7,114 nt of DNA from the NCBI GenBank assembly GCA_946886365.1, contig CAMPIM010000142.1, positions 1 to 7,114 of the forward strand, in the 5' to 3' direction. The position numbers and the translations under genes were made by a program. The DNA is from an uncultured Novosphingobium sp. (lineage in GTDB: Bacteria > Pseudomonadota > Alphaproteobacteria > Sphingomonadales > Sphingomonadaceae). The notes beneath the pieces are model-generated. The model had not been told where the DNA came from and made no database searches. It saw only the letters and a list, made by a program, of their open reading frames with translations. Below, in pieces: positions 1 through 5,326 of the stretch. Every line of letters begins with the position of its first letter. The first letter of the stretch is position 1.

Positions 1-758
1 TGCCGCACGCGGCGCAGGGCGTGGAAATCGCCCTGGAATGCACCGGCATCTTCGCGTCCAAGGAAAAGGCCAGCGCCCATCTGACCGCTGGCGCCAAGCG
101 CGTCATCATTTCCGCCCCCGCGACCGGCGTAGACAAGACCATCGTGTTCGGCGTGAACCACGACGCGCTGGGCGCTGACGATATCGTCATTTCGAACGCC
201 AGCTGCACCACCAACTGCCTGGCGCCGCTCGCCAAGGTCCTGCACGACGCCATCGGCATCGAAAAGGGCTTCATGACGACGATCCACAGCTACACCAACG
301 ATCAGAACACGCTGGATCAGCTGCACAGCGACATGCGTCGCGCTCGTGCCGCTGCGCTGTCGATGATCCCGACCACCACCGGCGCCGCGCGCGCGGTGGG
401 TGAGGTTCTGCCGGAGCTCAAGGGCAAGCTGGACGGTTCGTCGGTGCGCGTGCCGACGCCGAACGTCTCGGTCGTGGATTTGAAGTTCATCGCCAAGCGC
501 GGCACCACCAAGGATGAAGTGAACCAGCTGCTGAAGGCTGCTTCGGAAGCTGGTCCGCTGAAGGGCGTGCTGGGCTATTCGGACGAGCCGCTGGTGTCGA
601 TCGACTATAATGGCGATGCGCGTAGCTCGACGGTCGACAGTCTGGAAACCGCCGTTATCGACGGTAATCTGGTGCGCGTGCTCAGCTGGTACGACAATGA
701 ATGGGGTTTTTCGAACCGCATGATCGATACGACCGGCGTGGTCGCCGGGTTGCTGTAA
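1..758 (+). CDS. gap: Glyceraldehyde-3-phosphate dehydrogenase, 5' end cut by window edge
   Basis: This cytoplasmic enzyme interconverts glyceraldehyde-3-phosphate and 1,3-bisphosphoglycerate with NAD(P) and phosphate. The reading frame is open from base 3 at the left edge to TAA at 756-758, giving about 251 visible residues. The family is usually about 335 residues, so roughly the first 85-90, including most of the nucleotide-binding Rossmann fold, lie outside the window and cofactor preference cannot be judged. The catalytic cysteine is in the S-C-T-T-N-C signature (Cys codon 204-206) and the catalytic histidine is in the H-S-Y-T motif (His codon 285-287). The later P-T-T-T-G-A-A and W-Y-D-N-E-W-G-F motifs are intact. 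A GTG at 21 is internal to the family alignment and is not a start. A strong terminator follows 8 bases after the stop, and pgk lies next downstream on the same strand. No frameshift or missing key residue is visible. Confidence 0.97.
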   Translation, partial: PHAAQGVEIALECTGIFASKEKASAHLTAGAKRVIISAPATGVDKTIVFGVNHDALGADDIVISNASCTTNCLAPLAKVLHDAIGIEKGFMTTIHSYTNDQNTLDQLHSDMRRARAAALSMIPTTTGAARAVGEVLPELKGKLDGSSVRVPTPNVSVVDLKFIAKRGTTKDEVNQLLKAASEAGPLKGVLGYSDEPLVSIDYNGDARSSTVDSLETAVIDGNLVRVLSWYDNEWGFSNRMIDTTGVVAGLL

Positions 759-766
759 GAGAAGCG

Positions 767-794
767 GGGCGGGCCTTAAAAACCCGCCCTTTTT
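767..794 (+). terminator. Intrinsic terminator after gap
   Basis: GGGCGGG (767-773) pairs perfectly with CCCGCCC (783-789) around a 9-base loop, followed directly by five T (790-794). A G-U pair (766/790) could extend the stem. This is a textbook rho-independent terminator, so pgk probably depends on its own promoter or on readthrough. Confidence 0.9.
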
Positions 795-875
795 CGTGAT
801 TCCGGCGAACGCTGGGATCTTGTTTATCAAGTCCCTGCCTGGAGGCATGAGATCCCAGCTTTCGCTGGGATGACG
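795..875. repeat. REPIN-like inverted repeat (two hairpins facing each other)
   Basis: Two 26-base arms, 795-820 and 850-875, are inverted copies matching at 22 of 26 positions. Each arm also folds on itself. The right arm has a perfect 8-bp stem, ATCCCAGC (852-859) with GCTGGGAT (864-871), and a TTTC loop. The left arm has an 8-bp stem (799-806 with 811-818) with two G-U pairs and a GAAC loop. The 29-base spacer contains small stems of its own (CTTG 819-822/CAAG 828-831; TGCC 836-839/GGCA 844-847). Two self-folding arms in opposite orientation is the architecture of a REP doublet or REPIN, elements spread in trans by RAYT transposases. The GTCATCCCAGC-type arm resembles intergenic repeats common in sphingomonads; that is from memory, not a search. 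No RAYT gene is in the window. Confidence 0.7.
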
Positions 876-887
876 GGTAGGGTGGCT

Positions 888-892
888 GGGAG
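888..892 (+). promoter_or_regulatory. Ribosome-binding site deciding the pgk start
   Basis: GGGAG lies 7 bases ahead of GTG 900. The upstream in-frame ATG at 870 has no comparable site at the right distance and sits inside the right arm of the repeat, so this site favours GTG 900. Confidence 0.65.
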
Positions 893-899
893 CATATTG

Positions 900-2102
900 G
901 TGGCCAAGCCCTTCAAGACGCTGGACGATATGGGCGACATCCGCGGCAAGACCGTGCTGGTGCGCGAAGATTTGAACGTGCCGATGCAGGACGGATCGGT
1001 GAGCGACGACACGCGCTTGCGGGCGGCGATGCCGACGATCCTGGAGCTGGCGGATCGCGGTGCCAAGGTACTGATCCTGGCGCATTTCGGACGGCCCAAG
1101 GGGCAGAAGAACCCGGAATATTCGCTGTCGAAGATCACCCGGCCGCTGACGCAGGTGTTGGGGCGTGACGTGCAGTTCATTCCCGATTGCTGCGGCGAAG
1201 CGGCTGTCGATGGCATCGCTGTGATGCGGCCGGGCGATATTTCGATCCTGGAAAATACGCGTTTTCATCCCGGCGAGGAAAAGAATGATCCGGCGCTGGT
1301 CGATGCAATGGCCGCGATCGGCGATCTCTATGTGAACGACGCTTTCTCCGCCGCGCACCGGGCGCATGCCTCGACTGAGGGGCTGGCGCACAAGCTGCCT
1401 GCTTTTGCAGGCCGTTCGATGGAGAAGGAGCTGGACGCGTTACAGGCGGCGCTGGGCGAGCCGGTGAAGCCGGTCGCGGCGGTCGTCGGCGGGGCCAAGG
1501 TTTCGACCAAGCTCGATGTGCTGAACAACCTCGTCGCCAAGGTCGATCATCTGATCATCGGCGGCGGCATGGCAAACACCTTCCTTCACGCGCGCGGTGT
1601 CGATGTCGGCAAGTCGCTGTGCGAGAAGGATCTGGCGGAGACGGCCGAGGCGATCTTTGACAAGGCCGAGGCTGCGGGTTGCACCATTCACTTGCCCTAT
1701 GACGTCGTGGTGGCGAAGGAATTTGCGGCCAATCCGCCGTCGGTGCGGACGTGCAACGTGCATGAAGTTGCCGCTGACGAGATGATCCTGGACGTGGGGC
1801 CAGCGGCTGTCGAGGCGCTGGGCGACGCGCTCAAGAACTGCCGGACTTTGGTGTGGAACGGGCCGCTGGGCGCGTTCGAGATCGCGCCGTTCGACAAGGC
1901 GACGGTGGCACTGGCCAAGACAGCGGCGGCGCTGACCAAGGAAGGGCAGCTGACGTCTGTGGCGGGCGGCGGCGATACGGTCGCGGCGCTCAACCATGCG
2001 GGCGTGGCGGGCGACTTTACGTTCGTCTCCACGGCGGGCGGCGCTTTCCTCGAATGGATGGAAGGCAAGGGCCTGCCCGGCGTCAGCGCATTGATGGTGT
2101 GA
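900..2102 (+). CDS. pgk: Phosphoglycerate kinase
   Basis: This cytoplasmic monomer transfers phosphate between 1,3-bisphosphoglycerate and ADP, giving 3-phosphoglycerate and ATP, reversibly. From GTG 900 it is 400 residues, matching the family's usual 390-400. The N-terminal substrate domain shows R-E-D-L-N-V-P (residues 22-28), H-F-G-R-P (62-66), L-E-N-T-R-F and V-N-D-A-F followed by A-H-R-A-H-A-S. The C-terminal nucleotide domain shows G-G-A-K-V-S-T-K (197-204), [17 protein letters not shown] and the G-G-G-D loop (356-359). An ATG at 870 would add ten residues ([10 protein letters not shown]), but these are translated repeat DNA and unlike family N-termini. The start begins M-A-K-P-F-K-T after GGGAG at 888-892. 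The gene ends with its own terminator, so it is probably a separate transcription unit. Everything needed for activity appears present. Confidence 0.97.
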   Translation: MAKPFKTLDDMGDIRGKTVLVREDLNVPMQDGSVSDDTRLRAAMPTILELADRGAKVLILAHFGRPKGQKNPEYSLSKITRPLTQVLGRDVQFIPDCCGEAAVDGIAVMRPGDISILENTRFHPGEEKNDPALVDAMAAIGDLYVNDAFSAAHRAHASTEGLAHKLPAFAGRSMEKELDALQAALGEPVKPVAAVVGGAKVSTKLDVLNNLVAKVDHLIIGGGMANTFLHARGVDVGKSLCEKDLAETAEAIFDKAEAAGCTIHLPYDVVVAKEFAANPPSVRTCNVHEVAADEMILDVGPAAVEALGDALKNCRTLVWNGPLGAFEIAPFDKATVALAKTAAALTKEGQLTSVAGGGDTVAALNHAGVAGDFTFVSTAGGAFLEWMEGKGLPGVSALMV

Positions 2103-2108
2103 ACTTCG

Positions 2109-2140
2109 AAGGCCGCTGTCCAAAAGGATGGCGGCCTTTT
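2109..2140 (+). terminator. Intrinsic terminator after pgk
   Basis: AAGGCCGC (2109-2116) pairs with GCGGCCTT (2131-2138). The inner bases TGTCC (2117-2121) pair with GGATG (2126-2130), two of these being G-U, leaving an AAAA tetraloop (2122-2125). The result is a continuous 13-bp stem with TTTT at 2137-2140. It starts 6 bases after the pgk stop. An in-frame ATG at 2128 for the aldolase lies inside this hairpin and is not a credible start. Confidence 0.88.
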
Positions 2141-2180
2141 CCTCTTTCCGATGCCGCCGATGGGGCGGCGCAACCCTACA

Positions 2181-2187
2181 GAGAAAG
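2181..2187 (+). promoter_or_regulatory. Ribosome-binding site for fda
   Basis: GAGAAAG sits 9 bases before ATG 2197, and only 3 bases before the in-frame GTG 2191. The spacing therefore supports ATG 2197. Only 56 bases separate the pgk terminator from this start. No clear -35/-10 pair was seen there, so fda may be expressed from a poorly matching promoter or by readthrough. Confidence 0.5.
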
Positions 2188-2196
2188 TATGTGCAG

Positions 2197-3093
2197 ATGC
2201 TGGATCAGGACATGATGAACAAGATTGCTGGCGGCAACGGCTTTATCGCCGCGCTCGACCAGAGCGGTGGATCGACGCCCAAGGCGCTCAAGGGCTATGG
2301 TATCGAGGAAGGCGCATGGAGCAATGATGAGGAGATGTTCGGCCTCATCCACGACATGCGCAGCCGCATCATCACCTCGCCCTGCTTCAGCGGCGAAAAG
2401 GTGATCGGCGCGATCCTGTTCGAGCGGACGATGGATGGCCAGGCGGGTGGCAAGTCCGTGCCGCAGGCGCTGATCGAGCGTGGCGTGGTGCCTTTCATCA
2501 AGATCGACAAGGGCCTGGAAGACGAGGCGAACGGCGTTCAGATGATGAAGCCGATGCCGGAACTCGACGCGCTGCTGAAGCGGGCAAAGTCGCTCGGCGT
2601 GTTCGGAACCAAGGAGCGTTCGGTCATCAATCTCGCGAATCGCGAGGGCATTGCTGCGATCGTCAAGCAGCAGTTCGAGGTTGGCGCGCAGGTGCTGGCC
2701 GCTGGCCTGATGCCGATGCTGGAGCCGGAGATCAACATCAAGAGCCCCGAACGCGCCGACGCCGACCAGATCCTGCTTGAGGAATTGCTCAAGGGCCTGG
2801 ACGCGCTGCCGGAAGGCCAGAAGGTGATGCTGAAGCTGTCGCTCCCGGCAAAGGCCGACCTGTTCGACGCGCTGGTCGACCATCCTAAGGTGCTGCGCGT
2901 CGTGGCGCTGTCGGGCGGCTTCTCGCGCGCCGAGGCTTGCGTCGAACTGGCGAAGAATCGCGGCATCATCGCCAGCTTCAGCCGCGCGCTGCTGAACGAC
3001 CTGCGCCACCAGATGAGCGAGGATGAGTTCAACGCATCGCTGGGTCAGGCGATCGACGAAATCTACACCGCCTCGACCAAGAAGGCGGCGTGA
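2197..3093 (+). CDS. fda: Fructose-bisphosphate aldolase, class I (Fda type)
   Basis: This cytoplasmic aldolase reversibly cleaves fructose-1,6-bisphosphate to dihydroxyacetone phosphate and glyceraldehyde-3-phosphate through a Schiff base rather than a metal. From ATG 2197 it is 298 residues, close to the roughly 296 of the staphylococcal Fda that it strongly resembles from memory. Shared blocks include G-F-I-A-A-L-D-Q-S-G-G-S-T-P-K-A-L-K near the N-terminus, M-F-x-L-I-H-D-M-R, T-S-P, G-V-V-P-F-I-K-I-D-K-G-L, F-G-T-K-x-R-S, E-P-E-I-N-I, V-M-L-K-L, L-S-G-G-F-S-R and S-F-S-R-A-L. The lysine in V-M-L-K-L (residue 213, codon 2833-2835) is the expected Schiff-base lysine. A longer frame from ATG 2128 is rejected because it begins inside the pgk terminator and encodes an unlike tail. 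With gap and pgk it supplies the reversible triose segment, probably mainly gluconeogenic if the organism uses the Entner-Doudoroff route (inference). Confidence 0.95.
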   Translation: MLDQDMMNKIAGGNGFIAALDQSGGSTPKALKGYGIEEGAWSNDEEMFGLIHDMRSRIITSPCFSGEKVIGAILFERTMDGQAGGKSVPQALIERGVVPFIKIDKGLEDEANGVQMMKPMPELDALLKRAKSLGVFGTKERSVINLANREGIAAIVKQQFEVGAQVLAAGLMPMLEPEINIKSPERADADQILLEELLKGLDALPEGQKVMLKLSLPAKADLFDALVDHPKVLRVVALSGGFSRAEACVELAKNRGIIASFSRALLNDLRHQMSEDEFNASLGQAIDEIYTASTKKAA

Positions 3094-3099
3094 TGTGAG

Positions 3100-3136
3100 A
3101 TGACGGCTGCTGGCGATATGCGTCAGTAGTCGTCAT
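3100..3136 (+). other. Long RNA hairpin just after fda
   Basis: Bases 3100-3115 pair without interruption with 3121-3136: 16 bp, three of them G-U (3106/3130, 3109/3127, 3113/3123), closing a 5-base loop ATATG (3116-3120). It begins 7 bases after the fda stop. The G-U pairs would be C-A mismatches in an antisense transcript, so the fold fits RNA read in the fda direction. No T-run follows, so it is not a classical intrinsic terminator. It could be a U-less terminator, a 3' stabiliser or processing site, or part of a small RNA. Confidence 0.6.
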
Positions 3137-3281
3137 GGAGCCGGGTGGTTTGGTGAAATAGCGGCGACGGCATTTGCCCTGCCTTAGCATGGGGGCGCAA
3201 ATAAGCGGCCTGAACGGCGAAACGGTGCGCGGAATAGGGTGGTTTGCGGAAAGTCTGCTCGTAGCCCCCGATCAATGATAA

Positions 3282-3294
3282 GCTGACCGTCAGC
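3282..3294. promoter_or_regulatory. 13-bp palindrome upstream of the small exported protein gene
   Basis: GCTGAC-C-GTCAGC is a perfect 6+1+6 palindrome 31 bases upstream of ATG 3326. It is flanked by GATAA (3277-3281) and TTATC (3298-3302), which also pair if three bases bulge. It could be an operator or an RNA stem (5 bp with a CCG loop). No regulator gene is adjacent and no convincing -35/-10 pair was found, so its role is open. Confidence 0.3.
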
Positions 3295-3325
3295 AGTTTA
3301 TCGAAGTTGCAGATGCCAGAGAAGC

Positions 3326-3865
3326 ATGCGACGAAGGTTCATGCTGTTATTTCTAGCCGCGCTCGCCGCTGCCGCTGATCCTAAGCCCGATCCTATGGCA
3401 AATGATGCCGTTGCGGCTTTCTCGCAGGTTTGCGTTGGCATGTTCGTGGGGAAGAAATCTGACGTCGATTCTTCGCGCTTCTCGGTAACCAAGCTGGCAC
3501 CTGATACGGCTAAGCTGGTCCAACCAAATTTTTCTGGAGATGTTTGGGACGTTAGTGGCAAAACTTCTGACGTACACATGCTTGTCCATTACGAGCCGAG
3601 TGGCATGTGTGTTGTTCAGGTCGCCGCAGCCAACGAAGCCGATATTCGAGCATCGTGTATGGCGCTGGTCGAGCAGACTGCCAAAGCAGTTAGCGCTAAA
3701 GTCAAACGGCAGCAGGACAGAATCAACTATGTGGAAGGCAAGCCTGCCACTACCTCCATGTGGCGGTTGAGCACTAAACCCCAAAATCTCATGCTCGCTT
3801 TAACAACCTACCCTGAAGCCAAATTCATGATCCAGCACATGATGACAGTTAGCCGCGTCCGCTGA
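3326..3865 (+). CDS. Small exported protein of unknown function
   Basis: I do not recognise a named family. The 179-residue product begins with a typical Sec signal peptide: M-R-R-R-F, a hydrophobic stretch L-L-F-L-A-A-L-A-A-A-A (about residues 7-17), then D-P-K-P-D-P; cleavage near 17-18 is likely. The mature part has three cysteines (36, 95, 111), a motif D-V-W-D-V-S-G (72-78), V-H-Y-E-P-S-G-M-C (87-95) and a C-terminal T-T-Y-P-E-A-K-F-M-I-Q-H. There is no transmembrane segment after the signal, so it is probably periplasmic. ATG 3326 is the first start after an in-frame TGA at 3284 and keeps the basic n-region. Its ribosome site is poor: AGAGAAG ends one base before it. ATG 3341 is the alternative but would lose the arginines. 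The codons use more A/T at the third position than pgk or fda, hinting at a less expressed or more recently acquired gene. Confidence 0.75.
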   Translation: MRRRFMLLFLAALAAAADPKPDPMANDAVAAFSQVCVGMFVGKKSDVDSSRFSVTKLAPDTAKLVQPNFSGDVWDVSGKTSDVHMLVHYEPSGMCVVQVAAANEADIRASCMALVEQTAKAVSAKVKRQQDRINYVEGKPATTSMWRLSTKPQNLMLALTTYPEAKFMIQHMMTVSRVR

Positions 3866-3891
3866 TCGGGCAACCCAGCGCTTCCAAGAGT

Positions 3892-3905
3892 GACCATAAA
3901 TGGTC
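3892..3905. terminator. Weak stem between convergent genes, possible bidirectional terminator
   Basis: GACCA (3892-3896) pairs with TGGTC (3901-3905) around TAAA. It lies in the 45-base gap between the stops of the convergent genes at 3865 and 3911. The stem is only 5 bp and lacks T-runs, so the call is tentative. Confidence 0.2.
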
Positions 3906-3910
3906 GATAG

Positions 3911-4252
3911 CTACTCGTCATCTAGGGCTCGCGTCCAGTGACCGGATTCGCGCATGATCATAAGTCGTTTGCCAGTCCGGCGATGCGAACCGCGAAAACC
4001 GGTAACCACATAATTGCAAAAGGCGCGTCCAGCCCCTTTGGCACTGCATCTGAGATTGAAGATCGCCTGAGGACTACCCGAGAAATCCGGATCAGTGGCC
4101 CCATCATTTCCAACGATACCCAACATCGCCGCTTGCCAATCTGCGCGCTCGGCCCTCAGGACATCCGCTGCCCTAGGCAACGGCGTCTTTGCTGGGCTCG
4201 AGGCCCCCTGGATGGCAAACAATACCACCGCGACTACAGCATATCTCCCCAT
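3911..4252 (-). CDS. Small exported protein of unknown function, convergent with its neighbour
   Basis: This 113-residue frame is read from ATG at 4252-4250 to TAG at 3913-3911. It has no recognised family but looks real. It opens with a signal peptide (M-G-R-Y, hydrophobic A-V-V-A-V-V-L-F-A-I, then Q-G-A-S-S-P-A), with likely cleavage around residues 17-21. The mature part has exactly two cysteines (69 and 79), which could form a disulfide, and ends in a basic-aromatic tail with R-R-T-G-K-R and S-G-H-W-T-R. A good ribosome site (AGGA, 7 bases upstream) supports the start. The + strand frames over the same bases lack a signal peptide, a good start or recognisable motifs, so I treat them as shadows. 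Third-position composition is less G/C-rich than in the glycolytic genes. With the exported protein at 3326-3865 it forms a tail-to-tail pair between fda and thiE. Confidence 0.6.
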   Translation of the reverse strand: MGRYAVVAVVLFAIQGASSPAKTPLPRAADVLRAERADWQAAMLGIVGNDGATDPDFSGSPQAIFNLRCSAKGAGRAFCNYVVTGFRGSHRRTGKRLMIMRESGHWTRALDDE

Positions 4253-4259
4253 GCGACGA

Positions 4260-4263
4260 TCCT
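4260..4263 (-). promoter_or_regulatory. Ribosome-binding site of the minus-strand exported protein gene
   Basis: Read on the minus strand this is AGGA, 7 bases before the ATG at 4252-4250. It is the main non-coding support that the minus frame, rather than the overlapping plus frames, is translated. Confidence 0.5.
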
Positions 4264-4455
4264 GAGGTTATGGCCGCTTTTAGGCAAGGAGCTTTAGTCA
4301 TTCAGCGGCAGCAACTGGTCGTTAGCTACTGGACAGCTTATCGCCTTCTTCTTTTGAACAATCGGATAGCTACCACAATGTGGCAGGACAAGCCGCTGGG
4401 CCTGAACGCGGTTCCATTCTTTTCCTTGGGCAGCGAAACGCGCTAAGGGCTGCGC
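4264..4455. other. Intergenic region between divergent genes
   Basis: This gap should contain promoters for both the minus-strand exported protein gene and thiE, but no strong pair is evident. TTGAAC (4354-4359) with CAATGT (4376-4381) at 16 bases is a weak + strand candidate. TAAGGG (4444-4449) directly before thiE could be read either as a ribosome site (AAGGG, 6 bases before ATG) or as a -10-like box of a leaderless transcript. No TPP riboswitch core is recognisable. Confidence 0.4.
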
Positions 4456-5148
4456 ATGACCGATTTTACCGATGAAGAGCTGGCGCTCGATCCGCATTTT
4501 GCCGACCAGTTCGACAAGGGCTTCCGCCCGCCCTGCCAGCTTTACCTCATATCACCGCCCGCGATCGAGGAGGGGTTCGTGGCAAAGCTGGCGCAGGCTT
4601 TGGACGGCGGCAAGGTGGCGGCATTCCAGTTGCGGCTGAAGGACCTGGACGAGGACGCGATCGCCCTAGCGGCCGAGCCGCTGCAGAAGCTGTGCGCGGA
4701 GCGGGAGGTTGCCTTTATTATCAACGACAGCGTCGCGCTGGCCAAGCGGCTGGGCGCGGATGGCGTGCATTTGGGGCAGGGGGATGGCGACCCGCGAGAA
4801 GCGCGCAAGATATTGGGGCCGAAGGTGCAGATTGGCGTGACCTGCCATGACAGCCGCCACCTTGCGATGGAAGCGGGCGAGGCTGGGGCAGACTATGTCG
4901 CGTTCGGCGCCTTCTATCCCACGACGACCAAGGAAACGCATCATCGGCCGGAGCCGTCGATCCTTGGCTGGTGGACGACCCTGTTCGAGCTGCCTTGCGT
5001 GGCGATCGGGGGGATTACGGCGGATAATGCCGCGCCGCTGGTCGAGGCGGGCGCGGACTTTCTGGCGGTGAGCAGCGCGGTGTGGGCGCATCCGGACGGG
5101 CCGCGCGCGGGCGTTGCGGCATTTTCGGCTGTGCTGGGAGGGGCTTAG
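4456..5148 (+). CDS. thiE: Thiamine phosphate synthase
   Basis: This cytoplasmic TIM-barrel enzyme joins the hydroxymethylpyrimidine pyrophosphate and thiazole phosphate moieties to give thiamine phosphate. It has 230 residues, slightly above the usual 205-225 because of an acidic N-terminal lead before the barrel begins at C-Q-L-Y-L-I-S. Active-site motifs are present in order: Q-L-R-L-K-D (58-63; Arg60 and Lys62 expected to bind pyrophosphate), I-N-D (89-91) and H-L-G-Q-G-D (105-110; Asp91 and Asp110 the expected Mg ligands), I-G-V-T-C-H (126-131), [10 protein letters not shown] (150-159), and A-I-G-G-I-T (183-188) with V-S-S-A-V at the C-terminal phosphate site. The I-G-V-T position carries Thr where the Bacillus enzyme has Ser, a conservative change. 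ATG 4456 follows AAGGG at 4445-4449 by 6 bases. No other thi gene is in view. Confidence 0.95.
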   Translation: MTDFTDEELALDPHFADQFDKGFRPPCQLYLISPPAIEEGFVAKLAQALDGGKVAAFQLRLKDLDEDAIALAAEPLQKLCAEREVAFIINDSVALAKRLGADGVHLGQGDGDPREARKILGPKVQIGVTCHDSRHLAMEAGEAGADYVAFGAFYPTTTKETHHRPEPSILGWWTTLFELPCVAIGGITADNAAPLVEAGADFLAVSSAVWAHPDGPRAGVAAFSAVLGGA

Positions 5149-5186
5149 AGAAGCGTGGCTTTATGGATCAGCGCCACTTCCTGATG

Positions 5187-5202
5187 CCGTTCGCCCGAAC
5201 GG
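5187..5202 (+). terminator. Hairpin downstream of thiE, possible terminator
   Basis: CCGTTC (5187-5192) pairs with GAACGG (5197-5202) around a GCCC loop, 38 bases after the thiE stop. The stem is compact and stable but is not followed by a T-run, so it is at best a weak or factor-assisted terminator. Confidence 0.35.
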
Positions 5203-5211
5203 ACGTAGTGA

Positions 5212-5238
5212 TTTAGATCGAACATATTGTGCTCTAAT
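5212..5238 (+). promoter_or_regulatory. Tentative promoter for the cell-wall operon
   Basis: The stretch 5206-5240 is notably A/T-rich for this genome. TCTAAT (5233-5238) matches 5 of 6 bases of TATAAT. The best upstream box is TTTAGA (5212-5217; 4 of 6 against TTGACA), but the 15-base spacing is short. Transcription from here would give a leader of about 80 bases containing the hairpins described for 5266-5283 and 5298-5319. Confidence 0.25.
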
Positions 5239-5297
5239 TAGGTCTCGCCGGATGCTAGTTAATGGCAGGAGGCAGCTTTCCTGAGCTTTGCGCGTTT

Positions 5298-5319
5298 CTC
5301 TCCCCGAACATCGGGAGAG
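5298..5319 (+). promoter_or_regulatory. Hairpin that sequesters the ribosome-binding site of the L,D-transpeptidase gene
   Basis: CTCTCCC plus GA (5298-5304 and 5306-5307, with C5305 bulged) pairs with TCGGGAGAG (5311-5319) around an ACA loop. The right strand contains GGGAG/GGAG, the ribosome site 7-9 bases before TTG 5327. In the folded mRNA the site is wholly base-paired, so translation of the operon's first gene could be limited by this structure. A smaller stem CAGGA (5266-5270)/TCCTG (5279-5283) lies just upstream. Confidence 0.45.
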
Positions 5320-5326
5320 TATCGCC

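Noticed and set aside
1440..2123. 227-codon minus-strand frame opposite pgk
   Set aside because: It lies antisense to an unmistakable gene, is Arg/His/Gln-rich as expected for the complement of GC-rich codons, and has no recognisable motif.
2128..2196. Upstream ATG extending fda by 23 residues
   Set aside because: The ATG lies within the loop side of the pgk terminator stem, and the added residues are unlike aldolase N-termini; ATG 2197 has a proper ribosome site.
2176..3009. 277-codon minus-strand frame opposite fda
   Set aside because: Same pattern of a long antisense frame caused by third-position G/C bias; no domain or signal, and it overlaps a well-conserved enzyme.
3906..4373. GATAGCTAC direct repeat at 3906-3914 and 4365-4373 (variant GTTAGCTAC at 4321-4329) bracketing the minus-strand gene
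   Set aside because: Considered as target-site duplications of an insertion, but 9-base matches over this distance are expected by chance, one copy overlaps a stop codon, and no transposase or terminal inverted repeats are present.
3938..4446. Two plus-strand frames (3938-4297 and 4189-4446) between the exported proteins and thiE
   Set aside because: No ribosome sites of note, no motifs, compositions like random frames, and the first conflicts with a better-supported minus-strand gene.
4253..4455. TPP riboswitch ahead of thiE
   Set aside because: Neither the CTGAGA core nor the ACCTGATCTGG-like element could be found on the plus strand.
5288..5326. Upstream TTG extending the L,D-transpeptidase by 13 residues
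   Set aside because: It would place a charged stretch ahead of the signal peptide. AGGAGG at 5267-5272 is 15 bases away, too far, whereas TTG 5327 has a correctly spaced site.
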